This document shows, one piece after another, positions 16,848 to 25,020 of a stretch of 64,000 nucleotides of DNA (positions within the stretch are counted from its first letter, which is position 1; every line of letters begins with the position of its first letter). The DNA comes from Gordonia zhenghanii (GTDB taxonomy: Bacteria > Actinomycetota > Actinomycetes > Mycobacteriales > Mycobacteriaceae). Position numbers and translations under genes: made by a program. The stretch is taken from assembly GCF_021738965.1 (NCBI RefSeq), contig NZ_JAKKOQ010000020.1:1-64000 (forward strand), written 5' to 3'. The notes under the pieces were generated by a model that ran no database searches, had not been told where the DNA came from, and saw nothing but the letters and a program-made list of their open reading frames with translations.

Positions 16848-17282
16848 TCACCGCAAGGCGAGCTCATCGAGTGCCGCGCTGAGCGCATGAGCCAACGCCT
16901 GGCGGGTCGCCGGCGACAGTGCGGTCATCTCAGCCTCGGCATCGTTGTAGCGCGCGCGCGCGAGCCGCTCCAACAGGGCTCTGGTCTTCGCAGTGACAGT
17001 GATCGTCTTGCTCCGCCGGTCGACGGGACTCTTAGTACGGCGTAGGTAGCCCGCAGTTTCCAGACGATCGATCATCTGCGTCGCAGAAGGTTGTGACAGC
17101 CCGAGCGAGAAAGCGATCGTCGAGGGAGTCGATGCCGCGCCGCGCGCCACTCGATCAAGCAGGATCGCCTGGGTTGCCGTCACCGACGCTGCGTCGAGGA
17201 CCGCCAGATCACCGCGGCGAACGCTGCGCACCCGGTCCGAGACTTGCACGAACAGCGCAGCGAGATTTGCGTCGTCGGTCAT
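16848..17282 (-). CDS. MarR-family transcriptional regulator
   Basis: A 144-residue MarR protein with all parts present: an N-terminal dimer helix, ATQAILLDRVARGAASTPST, the recognition helix in LGLSQPSATQMIDRLETAGY, and the wing LRRTKSPVDRRSKTITVTAK. Its ATG overlaps the stop of the SnoaL-like gene (ATGA at 17279-17282), so the two form one operon read leftwards, enzyme first. It probably represses this pair in response to a small ligand. It is carried inside the IS5-bounded unit and looks intact. Confidence 0.85.
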   Translation of the reverse strand: MTDDANLAALFVQVSDRVRSVRRGDLAVLDAASVTATQAILLDRVARGAASTPSTIAFSLGLSQPSATQMIDRLETAGYLRRTKSPVDRRSKTITVTAKTRALLERLARARYNDAEAEMTALSPATRQALAHALSAALDELALR

Positions 17283-17677
17283 AGGTGCGGAGCGTTGAAC
17301 ATTACCTTTGCCGACTCATCCATCTTGGTGTTCTGGTAGGCGGTACAGAACCACCGCTGTCCACGACGTACGAACGTGAACGTCTGAAACTTGTCGTGAG
17401 GCGTATCCTCGGCACCTAAGCCGCCGACGGTGGTGAACACTGCCGAGGTCTCCGAAAGCTGCACCTTCCGGATCGGCGTCACCCGCATCTTCTTTCCATC
17501 GAGCCACTTCGAGAAGATCTCCGCGTGGCCCTCGACGATTCGCTGGCGGCCGTGCTGCAGCTCGCCGGACCAGGCCACGTAAGTCGCATCCTCTTCGAAC
17601 TCGGCACCGTACGCCTCGGCATCTGCGTTGTTCCATGCATCGCGGATGCGGTCCAAGCATGCTTCAGGTGTATCCAT
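17279..17677 (-). CDS. SnoaL/NTF2-like protein
   Basis: A 132-residue NTF2-fold protein: an N-terminal helix (CLDRIRDAWNNADAEAYGAE), then FEEDATYVAWSGELQHGRQR, and the C-terminal strands (HDKFQTFTFVRRGQRWFCTA, YQNTKM). The SgcJ/EcaC and SnoaL-like groups share this pattern. Members can be cyclases, isomerases or small-ligand binders; the sequence does not decide. The ATG at 17677 has GGGAGG nine bases upstream; an ATG at 17686 would directly abut that site. It is coupled to the MarR gene. Confidence 0.8.
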   Translation of the reverse strand: MDTPEACLDRIRDAWNNADAEAYGAEFEEDATYVAWSGELQHGRQRIVEGHAEIFSKWLDGKKMRVTPIRKVQLSETSAVFTTVGGLGAEDTPHDKFQTFTFVRRGQRWFCTAYQNTKMDESAKVMFNAPHL

Positions 17678-17741
17678 TTCCGTCATCCTCCCGAGTAGTT
17701 GTCTCCATAGTAGTTCACGCGCATGAAGCATTCAAGTGGTG

Positions 17742-17846
17742 TGATGCATCGCTGGGGGTGGCTCGTGCTCGTGTGATCTTGATCATGATGTCCTCGACGG
17801 TCTCAGTCCACATGAACGGTTGGGGGTCGTCGTTCCAATGTGAAGC
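17742..17846 (-). pseudogene. IS630-family transposase, C-terminal relic
   Basis: On the minus strand this short stretch encodes HWNDDPQPFMWTETVEDIMI followed by a KITRARAT-like tail, the hallmark end of IS630-type transposases (WNxxPxPFxWTKTAxEIL). Nothing of the catalytic core remains. Confidence 0.7.
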
Positions 17847-17866
17847 TCAGTGGTCGATCGCGCTCT

Positions 17867-18764
17867 CTAGGACATGGCTTGTAAGCATCGCTGGGTCCAG
17901 GCGATCACCGCGTTGAGCACCACGGCGGCGCGGAACACGATCGCGAGCTTGTCGTAGCGCGTCGCGAGCCCACGCCACTGCTTCACATCACTGAAGCGCC
18001 GCTCCACGACGTTACGCCCCTTGTATTCGACTGCGTCGAAGCCAAGAGGGCGCCCGCCGCGCGACCCGCGTCGTTTGCGGTGAGCCTGCTGATCGCGCGG
18101 TTGCGGGATCACGGCGCGGATCCCGCGATCGCGCAGGTGGGCGCGGATTGCGCGGGAGGAGTACGCCTTGTCTCCACGGACCGCGTCGGGACGCGTGCGG
18201 GGACGCCCGAGTGGGCGCGCGACACGGAGCCTGGATAGCAGTGGCAGTAACGCGGGCGCATCGCCGGACTGGCCGGGCGCAACGGCGACCACCATCGGGA
18301 GCCCATGGTCGTCGACAAGCTGGTGGATCTTCGTCGACAGCCCGCCGCGGGAGCGTCCGACCGCGTGATCAGGCTGCTCGACGGCCGGATCCGTGTAATT
18401 CAATCCAGCCCCCTGTGGGGCGCGTGACATTGGTCGCGTGCTGATGCGCACGGGCAATCGACGAGTCCGCCGACACCGTCCAGCCGATCTTCCCGTCCCG
18501 ATCAGCGGCGGCCAGCAGCCTCTGATGGATCTGGTCCCAGGTGCCGTCGCCGGCGAGGTTGCGGTGCCACCGCCACACGGTCTGCCATGGGCCGAACTCT
18601 CGCGGCAGGTCGCGCCACGCAATCCCGCACCGGTATCGGTAGATGATGCCCTCCACGATCGCCCGCGCGTCCGAGAACGGGCGGCCCTGGCGGCCCGTTC
18701 GGGACGGAAGGAACGGCGCGATCAACGCCCACTGATCATCGGAGAGGAGCTGGAAGCGCGACAC
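17867..18764 (-). CDS. IS5-family (IS427-like) transposase in two overlapping frames
   Basis: OrfA (18764-18369) begins MSRFQLLSDDQWALIAPFLP and includes IYRYRCGIAWRDLPREFGPW and the first catalytic Asp in VSADSSIARAHQHA. OrfB (within 18622-17867) carries on in a different frame from about 18430 with GRSRGGLSTKIHQLVDDHGL, the second Asp in RGDKAYSSRAIR and the Glu in NVVERRFSDVKQWRGLATRY. The switch lies near runs of C and G (about 18410-18430), consistent with the programmed frameshift known in the IS427 group. Ends of this copy are about 17869 and 18811. All three catalytic residues are present, so it may be active. Confidence 0.85.
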
Positions 18765-18811
18765 CCCTCCAGAGTCTCAGCCAGACCGCTCAACCTTTAT
18801 AAGACACGCCC

Positions 18812-19207
18812 TAGCGCAATCCCTGCCGCCGGCGAGGTCCACGCCGTACACACCACTCTGCCGTTCCCGAAGCCGCACGCCCTCACCACTCTCGAGGTCT
18901 CCCTCATGCGAGATGAGTTCGTGACGGCGGCCAGACGCGCGATCGACGCCGGTCTGGACGCCGTGGAGCTCCACGGTGCCAACGGCTATCTGCTGCACCA
19001 GTTCCTCGGGTCCGGCTCCAACCGCCGCGCCGACTGCTACGGCGGCGGCCCCGAGGCGCGGGCACGCTTCGTGGTCGAGACCGTCGCGGCGGTGGCGGAC
19101 GAGATCGGCGCGGAACGAGTGGGCATCCGTCTCTCGCCTGGTGCCAACATTCAGGACGTCATCGAGACCGACCCGGCAGATCTCCGCGCCACCTACTTGG
19201 CTCTCGC
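18812..19207 (+). pseudogene. Old yellow enzyme, middle part, cut off by IS3 insertion
   Basis: Continuation of the OYE gene from 16467: SAIPAAGEVHAVHTTLPFPK, then DEFVTAARRAIDAGLDAVEL, HGANGYLLHQFLGSGSNRR and RVGIRLSPGANIQ. The HGANGYLL and GGGPEARARF motifs belong to the FMN barrel. The frame ends at 19207, where a TG-starting IS3 end begins. The last quarter of the enzyme is not found downstream, so it was deleted. Confidence 0.85.
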
Positions 19208-19261
19208 TGAATTGCACTGGGTTGGTTGGAGTCTCCATCGTTTGGAAACGAGGATGTACTC

Positions 19262-19606
19262 ATGCCGAAGGACACCAACCCGGGCAAGCCGACCACGCGT
19301 CGCTATAGCCCTGAAGAAAAGGCCTCCGCGGTGCGGATGGTCAGGACCCTGCGGGCCGAGCTGGGCACCGATCACGGCACGGTGAAGCGGGTGGCGACCC
19401 AGCTCGGGTACGGCACCGAGTCTGTGCGCTCGTGGGTGCGTCAGGCCGATATCGACGAGGGCCACGTTGCGGGGGTCAGCACGAGCGAGTCGGCGAGGAT
19501 GAAGGCCCTCGAGCAGGAGAACCGCGAGCTCAAGCGGGCAAACGAGATATTGAAGCGAGCTGCGAGTTTCTTCGGGGCGGAGCTCGACCGCCAGCACAAG
19601 AAGTAG
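19262..19606 (+). CDS. IS3-family OrfA (copy C)
   Basis: A 114-residue OrfA: a basic start (PKDTNPGKPTTRRYSPEEKA), the helix-turn-helix (VKRVATQLGYGTESVRSWVR, QADIDEG) and a leucine-zipper segment (MKALEQENRELKRANEILKR) ending FFGAELDRQHKK. It is the same OrfA subtype as the decayed element at 5049. OrfB starts at 19603 in the -1 frame, overlapping the stop, as usual for the family. Confidence 0.85.
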   Translation: MPKDTNPGKPTTRRYSPEEKASAVRMVRTLRAELGTDHGTVKRVATQLGYGTESVRSWVRQADIDEGHVAGVSTSESARMKALEQENRELKRANEILKRAASFFGAELDRQHKK

Positions 19607-20233
19607 CCGCGTTCATCGACGCCAACTGCGATGATGTCGTCGCGGGTCGGCGTTTGGGGGTCGAGCGCATCTGCGCAGTTCTGCAGGTGGCCCCGAGCAG
19701 CTACTACGAGGTCAAGAAGCGGAAACCATCGGCACGGTCGAAGCGCGATGAGGTGATGGGTCCAGTCGTCCACGCGTTGTGGGAGGACAACTTCCGCGTC
19801 TACGGGGCACGAAAGATCTGGAAGGCGGCCCGGCGTGCTGGCCATGACATCGGCCGGGACCAGGTCGCCCGGCTGATGCGCGCCGCCGGGATCGAGGGCG
19901 TCCGGCGCAGCAAGCGGGTGCGCACCACCAAACCCGGCCCCGGGATGCCGCGCCACCCCGACTTGGTGCGCCGTGACTTCACCGCCACGGAGCCGAATCA
20001 GTTGTGGGTCACCGACCTGACGTTCGTGCCGACCTGGGCCGGCGTCGCCTACGTCTGCTTCATCATCGACGCCTACTCACGCACGATCGTCGGGTGGCGG
20101 GTCGCCTCACACATGCGAACCACGATGGTCCTCGACGCGATCGAGATGGCCCGATGGTCACGCGGCACCCAACTGACCGGACTGCGATGTCACAGCGATG
20201 CCGGGTCGCAGTTCACCTCGATTCGCTATGGCA
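19603..20233 (+). pseudogene. IS3-family OrfB (copy C), C-terminus lost
   Basis: Encodes VAAFIDANCDDVVAGRRLGV, ERICAVLQVAPSSYYEVKKR, FRVYGARKIWKAARRAGHDI and the rve core with the first Asp in LWVTDLTFVPTWAGVAYVCF and the second in CHSDAGSQFTS. The frame is broken at 20233 before the catalytic Glu, so the protein cannot be active. Confidence 0.85.
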
Positions 20234-20311
20234 TGTTCCCCGTGAAGTGGTCCATGGTGTTTTAGAGTCCTGATTGCCCTGGTGAGGGCTGAGAAGGGAC
20301 GATGAGGGATC

Positions 20312-20593
20312 ATGGCAGGACGTAAGCGTCACTCGGCGGAGGACATCGTGCGCAAGCTGCGCCGGGCCGACGAGCTGGCCGCCGAAGGCAGGACTGGTGA
20401 GCAGATCGCCGCGGACCTGGAAGTGTCCGCGGCCACGCTGCATAACTGGCGTCGCCAGTACGGCGGGATGGACCGCGACGCGGCCAAGGAACTCAAGGAG
20501 CTGCGCGAGCAGAACGGCCGGCTCAAGCGACTGCTCGCCGATGCTGAGTTGGAGAAGGACGCACTGCGGGAGATCGCGAAGGGAAAATTCTGA
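20312..20593 (+). CDS. IS3-family OrfA (copy B)
   Basis: A 93-residue protein colinear with the OrfA at 6158: RKRHSAEDIVRKLRRADELA, LEVSAATLHNWRRQYGGMD and the coiled segment KELREQNGRLKRLLADAELE, ending GKF-stop. The heptamer GGGAAAA precedes the stop in the same phase as in copy A, so a -1 frameshift to OrfB is expected. Differences from copy A are scattered, so the two are sister elements and not a recent duplication. Confidence 0.9.
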   Translation: MAGRKRHSAEDIVRKLRRADELAAEGRTGEQIAADLEVSAATLHNWRRQYGGMDRDAAKELKELREQNGRLKRLLADAELEKDALREIAKGKF

Positions 20594-20622
20594 GCCCGAC
20601 GGCCAAACGCGCCGCTATCGAC

Positions 20623-21456
20623 ATGCTCAAGGACGTCAAGAACCTGTCCGAGCGCAAGGCGTGCAAGGTTGTTGGGCTTTCCCGGTCGGCGTACCGTTCG
20701 GTACCGCTGGCGCAGACACCGGCCGACCCCGACGCCGGTCTACGCGAGCAGCTACGCTCCTACGCCCGTAAGAATCCCCGTCACGGGTTTCGGCGGGCGT
20801 GGGCGCACCTGCGGTTCGACGACGGCATCGAGGTGAACAAGAAGAAGGTACATCGGCTATGGAAAGAAGAAGGGCTGCAGGTCCGGCGCGGGCCGCGCCG
20901 TAAACGGGCCGGGCAGTCGTCAGTGCCGGTCGTGGCCGCTGACGCGCCGAAGGTGGTGTGGGCGTTGGACTTTCAGTTCGATTCGATCGTCGATGGGACG
21001 AAGATCAAGATCGCCTCGATGGTCGATGAGCACACCCGGCAGTCGTTGCTGAACATCGTGGATCGCTCGATCACCGCCAACCGGCTAATCGAGGAGCTGG
21101 AGAAGGCGTTCGCGATCTGGGGTGGGCCGCCGATGGTGCTGCGCATGGACAACGGCCCGGAGTTCATCTCTGAGGCGCTGCGGGACTTCTGCGCAGGAAC
21201 GGTAGGCATCTCCTACATTCCGCCCGGTACACCGTGGAACAACGGGTTCATCGAGTCGTTCAACAACCGGCTCCGCGACGAGTGCCTCAACCGGAACTGC
21301 TGGCCCACGCTCCTGGAGGCGCGGGTGGTCATCGCCGACTTCAAAGACGACCACAATCACCGGCACCGACACTCGGCGCTGGGCTATCAAACACCAGCCG
21401 AGTACGCTGCCCGGTGCACCCACCGGCACCACCCCGTCGGGTGCGAGATCAACTGA
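20623..21456 (+). CDS. IS3-family OrfB (copy B)
   Basis: A 277-residue frame, given from its first ATG and probably made as an OrfAB fusion. The integrase core is complete: first Asp in VVWALDFQFDSIVDG, second in VLRMDNGPEFISEALRDF, Glu in WNNGFIESFNNRLRDECLNR, and the tail HSALGYQTPAEYAARC. It is potentially active, and is the insertion that destroyed copy C. Confidence 0.9.
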   Translation: MLKDVKNLSERKACKVVGLSRSAYRSVPLAQTPADPDAGLREQLRSYARKNPRHGFRRAWAHLRFDDGIEVNKKKVHRLWKEEGLQVRRGPRRKRAGQSSVPVVAADAPKVVWALDFQFDSIVDGTKIKIASMVDEHTRQSLLNIVDRSITANRLIEELEKAFAIWGGPPMVLRMDNGPEFISEALRDFCAGTVGISYIPPGTPWNNGFIESFNNRLRDECLNRNCWPTLLEARVVIADFKDDHNHRHRHSALGYQTPAEYAARCTHRHHPVGCEIN

Positions 21457-21512
21457 TCAACAACAAGTACGAACTGGCTCTAGAACGACCTGGACCGGAT
21501 ATCGGGGACCTG

Positions 21513-21737
21513 CCAGCATCGCACCCGACCACCGGGTCGGGGAACTTCCGGGACGAAGGATGTCGTCGTTGCGGGAGGCCACGGTGAAGGCCTGCGGCGT
21601 AGCCGTGGTCTGGGCAACCAGCCCGGTGTGGGTGGGAAGGTCCGTCGCCGATTGATGTCGGTGGTCGAGGGCGGAGGGCCCGTAGTAGTCCGAGGTCGGG
21701 AAAGCCGGCTACATCCTGAACTGCGGTTCGACGCCAG
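21513..21737. other. Gap between the IS3 cluster and the Tn7-like operon
   Basis: About 225 bases without a gene I can name. A short plus-strand frame reads GGPVVVRGRESRLHPELR, which faintly recalls sequence near group II intron starts, but I cannot support that. If the Tn7-like element still has its left end, it should lie here; I found no convincing terminal repeat. Confidence 0.4.
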
Positions 21738-23396
21738 TCAATTCGAGCATTTGTTTGCGAGTTCCCCCAATGCGCGTACCAGCTCCTCCGGAAGCGTGTC
21801 ACGAAACACTCGATAAGCCGCCTTCGATTGCCTGGTGACCGGTGGCGGCCATGCTGGACTGGTATCCAACACCCCTTGTGCAGCTTCGCACCACATCCAT
21901 GTCACCGCGTACGGCAGCGCGACGGCGCGCCTCCTCGGACTCGCCGACCGTGCCCAGTCAGCAAACCAGGTGTCGGGTGTATTGGCGAGCTTTATGACTT
22001 GTCTCTCGAGCGCCCGGTAGTCCCGTCGATGCGAAAGTTCTTTCGCTGCCATGTTGGCGGCGTCCGCGATCTCTCGGGGACTCGCAGTCAGCCGTGTGCT
22101 CGCCGCTCGCGCTGTTCGTCTGCCGATGTCCGGGTCGAGTGAGATACTCGCTGCCGCGGCGGACCACGTTGATCCCGGTCGCTGTGCGCGCGCAATACAT
22201 AGGGAGGCGTACAGCCGCCCTGTGCTTTCCTGCGTTGTCAGCATCCCACCGAAGTGACGGCGGTATGTGTGCTCGTCGAGAAGTTGAGGGATCGCGGATA
22301 GCGGCAAGTTGGTCAACGCGTCGTGGTGATCGATCTGAAGGCCGACATGGCGGCGTGCTGAAAGCACCTGCATCACCAGCCGGCCCAACACCGGACTCGG
22401 TGCCGTGCGATTGACGATCCATCCTCTCGGACCCTCAGGGACGTCCGAGATCAGGTCGAACCACTCGGCCAACCGCGCCACGGCGTCCGCGATCTCTGGA
22501 CTGGCCAGAATCCCATCCGCCTCCGCCAATGCTTGCCCGCGGACAACCGCACTTGTCGGCGGTTGAATACCCCACCGAGGCCCTCGAAGTTCGGTAGTGC
22601 GGCCTGCGGCTTCGGCTTGGAGCTCTCCGGCCCAATCGACGGACTCCTGCGCGCGAGCCCGGGATGCGAGGTGAAGCAGAAGAGTGGTCAGGTTCCGGAC
22701 TTCTGCCAGGTACGCGGGAGGCGCGAGGACGGCATTGAGAACGCTTGTTTCTTCGCCTTGGATCGCGGCCGTAACCCGTGTTGCGGTCTGCATTGCACCT
22801 CCGGATGCAGGCGTCGGTTTCTCTCTCAGGATGGAGTGTCGGCAAGCAGCGGAGAATCCGAGCGGGTTCCCGCACGGCTGGTGTTCGTCGATGAGAGGTC
22901 GCAGCGGGCTGTAGTGCCGCGTCCGAAAGCGATTACCACAACTTGAACACTCAGCGACCAGGTAGACGCCGTGGTCGGGACACACCGTCGAAACTGGCAG
23001 CTTCCACGACAGCTGCCAGATTCCGTCGTGCGACAAGCAGAGTGGGCACAGTTGCGTCCCGTGCCGCGGAAACCACCCCTGACAAACAATCGCACGATAG
23101 CTCGCCCGATCAAGCGGGTCGAAGCCATCGAGAGTTAGTGGCGTGCCTCCGTCGTAGCGCATCAGGGTCGAGTTCTCGACGGCTGCTGCACTCAACCCGG
23201 TAAGGCTTGTGATTCGACCAACAAGGTCATCGCTGGGCCGAACGAGCATGAAAGCCGTCGAGGGCGACGATCCGTCCCGGTCCTCCTTGAGCATGCGGAC
23301 AAGATTTCTGGTCGTCAGATCGTTCACAAGTGCAATCCGCTCGAGGTACGAATCAAGGGACTCGCGCGGATCAATCGCGATTCGAGCGGGCAACAT
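21738..23396 (-). CDS. tniQ: TniQ-family target-selection protein (second TniQ)
   Basis: A 552-residue TniQ/TnsD-type protein, last gene of the operon. The N-terminal domain starts MLPARIAIDPRESLDSYLER and is followed by a zinc-ribbon-like region with cysteines in QLCPLCLSHDGIW, STVCPDHGVYLV and ECSSCGNRFR. The C-terminal half is helical with DNA-binding-like segments. The frame is open back to 23624, but the ATG at 23396 has GGAGGG just upstream and begins with the family LPxR/P pattern, so the longer start is rejected. TniQ proteins link TnsC to a target site or targeting module. With a different TniQ directly upstream, the two may serve different target choices. Confidence 0.8.
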   Translation of the reverse strand: MLPARIAIDPRESLDSYLERIALVNDLTTRNLVRMLKEDRDGSSPSTAFMLVRPSDDLVGRITSLTGLSAAAVENSTLMRYDGGTPLTLDGFDPLDRASYRAIVCQGWFPRHGTQLCPLCLSHDGIWQLSWKLPVSTVCPDHGVYLVAECSSCGNRFRTRHYSPLRPLIDEHQPCGNPLGFSAACRHSILREKPTPASGGAMQTATRVTAAIQGEETSVLNAVLAPPAYLAEVRNLTTLLLHLASRARAQESVDWAGELQAEAAGRTTELRGPRWGIQPPTSAVVRGQALAEADGILASPEIADAVARLAEWFDLISDVPEGPRGWIVNRTAPSPVLGRLVMQVLSARRHVGLQIDHHDALTNLPLSAIPQLLDEHTYRRHFGGMLTTQESTGRLYASLCIARAQRPGSTWSAAAASISLDPDIGRRTARAASTRLTASPREIADAANMAAKELSHRRDYRALERQVIKLANTPDTWFADWARSASPRRRAVALPYAVTWMWCEAAQGVLDTSPAWPPPVTRQSKAAYRVFRDTLPEELVRALGELANKCSN

Positions 23397-23460
23397 TGGC
23401 TCTGGCCCTCCGTCCAAGTCGCAACCTGGTGGTGCGGCGGTAGTCGGTGCACTGGATATA

Positions 23461-25020
23461 TCATGCGCCCACGCGAGTCCGGCGTTCCTCGCGTACTCCG
23501 TCCGGAGCCACACCGCTGGACTGTGGACGTCCAACCCGGCGCACAAGGTCTTCATCGGCGTCGCACAGAGCATCCGCGGCGGTGCGAAGGACAAGACGGC
23601 CTTCTGGGTTGAGTGCAGCGTCAAATGCCTTCAAGTGTTCGGCTGCTAGCGGTGCCCGCGGACTGTCGCAGGTTGCATCGAACCACATCCAAGATGCGGC
23701 GAGCCGGGCGCAGCCATCGAAGTTCCGGGCGGCTGCGGGCAGGGTGTCGGCCAGGGCCAGCGGGACTGCTTCAATGGGTCTTAGCACGTCGCGTCGCTTA
23801 CGGTAGTTGACGAGGTCATCGAGACATAAAGCTCGCGCCAAATTCATCGCGTGGGCAGTGTCGCTCTCGCGATAGAAGATCGGAGTCCACTTCGGCCATG
23901 CCCCTGTGTAAATCGAGTAGCTGCCAGCTTTCGTCAGTCGGTAGGTCGGCTCGTCGGCAATGCTCCACTCATCTCGCAGCCGAACGCACTGACTAAGGAG
24001 TAGTGCTACCCGGGAACGCCACAACCACTGGGCAGGCTCGAGCACGAGCGGTTCGCCTTCTATCCGGTATATCCCTGGGATGTGGTCAAGCGTCAGTTGA
24101 GTGTGTCCAAGCACCAACCGGATCAGATCCTCGCCGCGTGGATGGCGGACTGAACTCGTCGGTAACTGCATGGTCTTGACGGTCTTCGCGCCAGTGCGGA
24201 GTACTTGTCGAGTGAAGACCTGCGTATCGGGTATTTCAGAACTCGCAGCTCGGACAGGAGTGGGACGCGGATGTGGCGCTATTCGTGGTGTTACCCATGC
24301 CCGCTGTTCTTCCCAGGCCATTGTGATAGCCAGTGCACGAACGGCAGGAGAACGCGGTAGCTCTTCCTCGGACTCGCGACTCATCGCAAGATCTGCCGTC
24401 GCAGTGGTCACCAACTCCGTAATTGAGGGGTCCCAGTGTGTAGATCCGCGGCTGAGTCGACGAGCCACCGAGGGGAGCTCCACGCGGAGACACTCAAGTC
24501 GGTCGAGTGCGTCATAGTCATTCACAGACCTGTGCGCAGCCGATGAGACCTCCTTGCAGACCGACAGAATCCGGTCGGGAGCTCTGGGCAGCTGGATGAT
24601 GCCACTACCGGGCATTCCGATGAGGTGCCCGCAGTGAAAGCAGACTGGGGACAAAGCCAACGCCCACTCTCGCCGTGTCACTCCAATTGGTGCGCAGCGG
24701 CAATGCTGACCCCAGTTACGCGCCAGCCACCCTTCCTTCGCGCGCACTCGACTATGGCAGTCATCAAGAGTCATCATCGAAATGCGAGAGACTGGTTGGC
24801 GCGTCAGCGTGGCCAGGTGCAGAATCGCCTCGTAGTCAGACGCAGATCGGGATAATTGATTTCGGCCAAGGATCTTGGTGACGGTGGTGCAGTTAGCTGT
24901 GGCCGCACGCATTACAAAAGATTCCAGCGATTCATCCTCGGCCGGAATCGGCCGGGCAGGCAGGTAGCCCGCACGAATCTCTCGCGTCGACACTCCATCT
25001 CTTTTGCCAGCCGGTGCCAT
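23461..25020 (-). CDS. tniQ: TniQ-family target-selection protein (first TniQ)
   Basis: A 519-residue TniQ-type protein. The N-terminal region, YLPARPIPAEDESLESFVMR, is the TniQ domain start; cysteines and histidines follow in WGQHCRCAPIG and SPVCFHCGHLIG. The remainder has winged-helix-like and helical parts with no match I can name. Its ATG overlaps the stop of the TniB gene (TGATG at 25018-25022), so translation is coupled. It differs greatly from the second TniQ, so the pair is not a recent duplication. Expected role: recruit TnsC/TniB to target DNA. Confidence 0.8.
   Translation of the reverse strand: MAPAGKRDGVSTREIRAGYLPARPIPAEDESLESFVMRAATANCTTVTKILGRNQLSRSASDYEAILHLATLTRQPVSRISMMTLDDCHSRVRAKEGWLARNWGQHCRCAPIGVTRREWALALSPVCFHCGHLIGMPGSGIIQLPRAPDRILSVCKEVSSAAHRSVNDYDALDRLECLRVELPSVARRLSRGSTHWDPSITELVTTATADLAMSRESEEELPRSPAVRALAITMAWEEQRAWVTPRIAPHPRPTPVRAASSEIPDTQVFTRQVLRTGAKTVKTMQLPTSSVRHPRGEDLIRLVLGHTQLTLDHIPGIYRIEGEPLVLEPAQWLWRSRVALLLSQCVRLRDEWSIADEPTYRLTKAGSYSIYTGAWPKWTPIFYRESDTAHAMNLARALCLDDLVNYRKRRDVLRPIEAVPLALADTLPAAARNFDGCARLAASWMWFDATCDSPRAPLAAEHLKAFDAALNPEGRLVLRTAADALCDADEDLVRRVGRPQSSGVAPDGVREERRTRVGA

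Larger units (their letters stand above)
16468..18811. mobile_element. IS5-bounded unit inserted in the OYE gene with TA duplication
   Basis: The left end reads GGGCGTGTCT (16468-16477) and the right end AGACACGCCC (18802-18811), a perfect 10-base inverted repeat, with TA on both outer sides (16466-16467 and 18812-18813). Between them are an 80-base IS5 end fragment, an IS3 OrfA fragment, MarR and SnoaL-like genes, an IS630 tail and a near-complete IS5. Because only one TA duplication flanks the whole block and the host gene joins in frame, the block may have moved as a unit, or grown inside an older IS5. Confidence 0.65.
19208..20233 (+). mobile_element. IS3-family element, right part lost (copy C)
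   Basis: Starts with TGAATTGCACTGGGTTGGTT directly in the OYE gene and carries OrfA and most of OrfB. It is cut at 20233 by insertion of another IS3 element (20234-21512). The missing end of OrfB and the right inverted repeat do not reappear after 21512, so an adjacent deletion has also occurred. Confidence 0.75.
20234..21512 (+). mobile_element. IS3-family insertion sequence, apparently complete (copy B)
   Basis: About 1.28 kb. The left end is TGTTCCCCGTGAAGTGGTCC and continues to AGAGTCC; the reverse complement of the right end (21478-21512) shares TCCCCG, GGTCCA and TCTAGAGCC-like sequence in register. It has the same organisation and the same slippery site as copy A at 6083. It is inserted in copy C. 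Confidence 0.75.

Noticed and set aside
21590-21737. Group II intron start beside the second TniQ gene
   Set aside because: A short frame (GGPVVVRGRESRLHPELR) recalls such regions, but there is no reverse transcriptase and no domain V hairpin that I can show.
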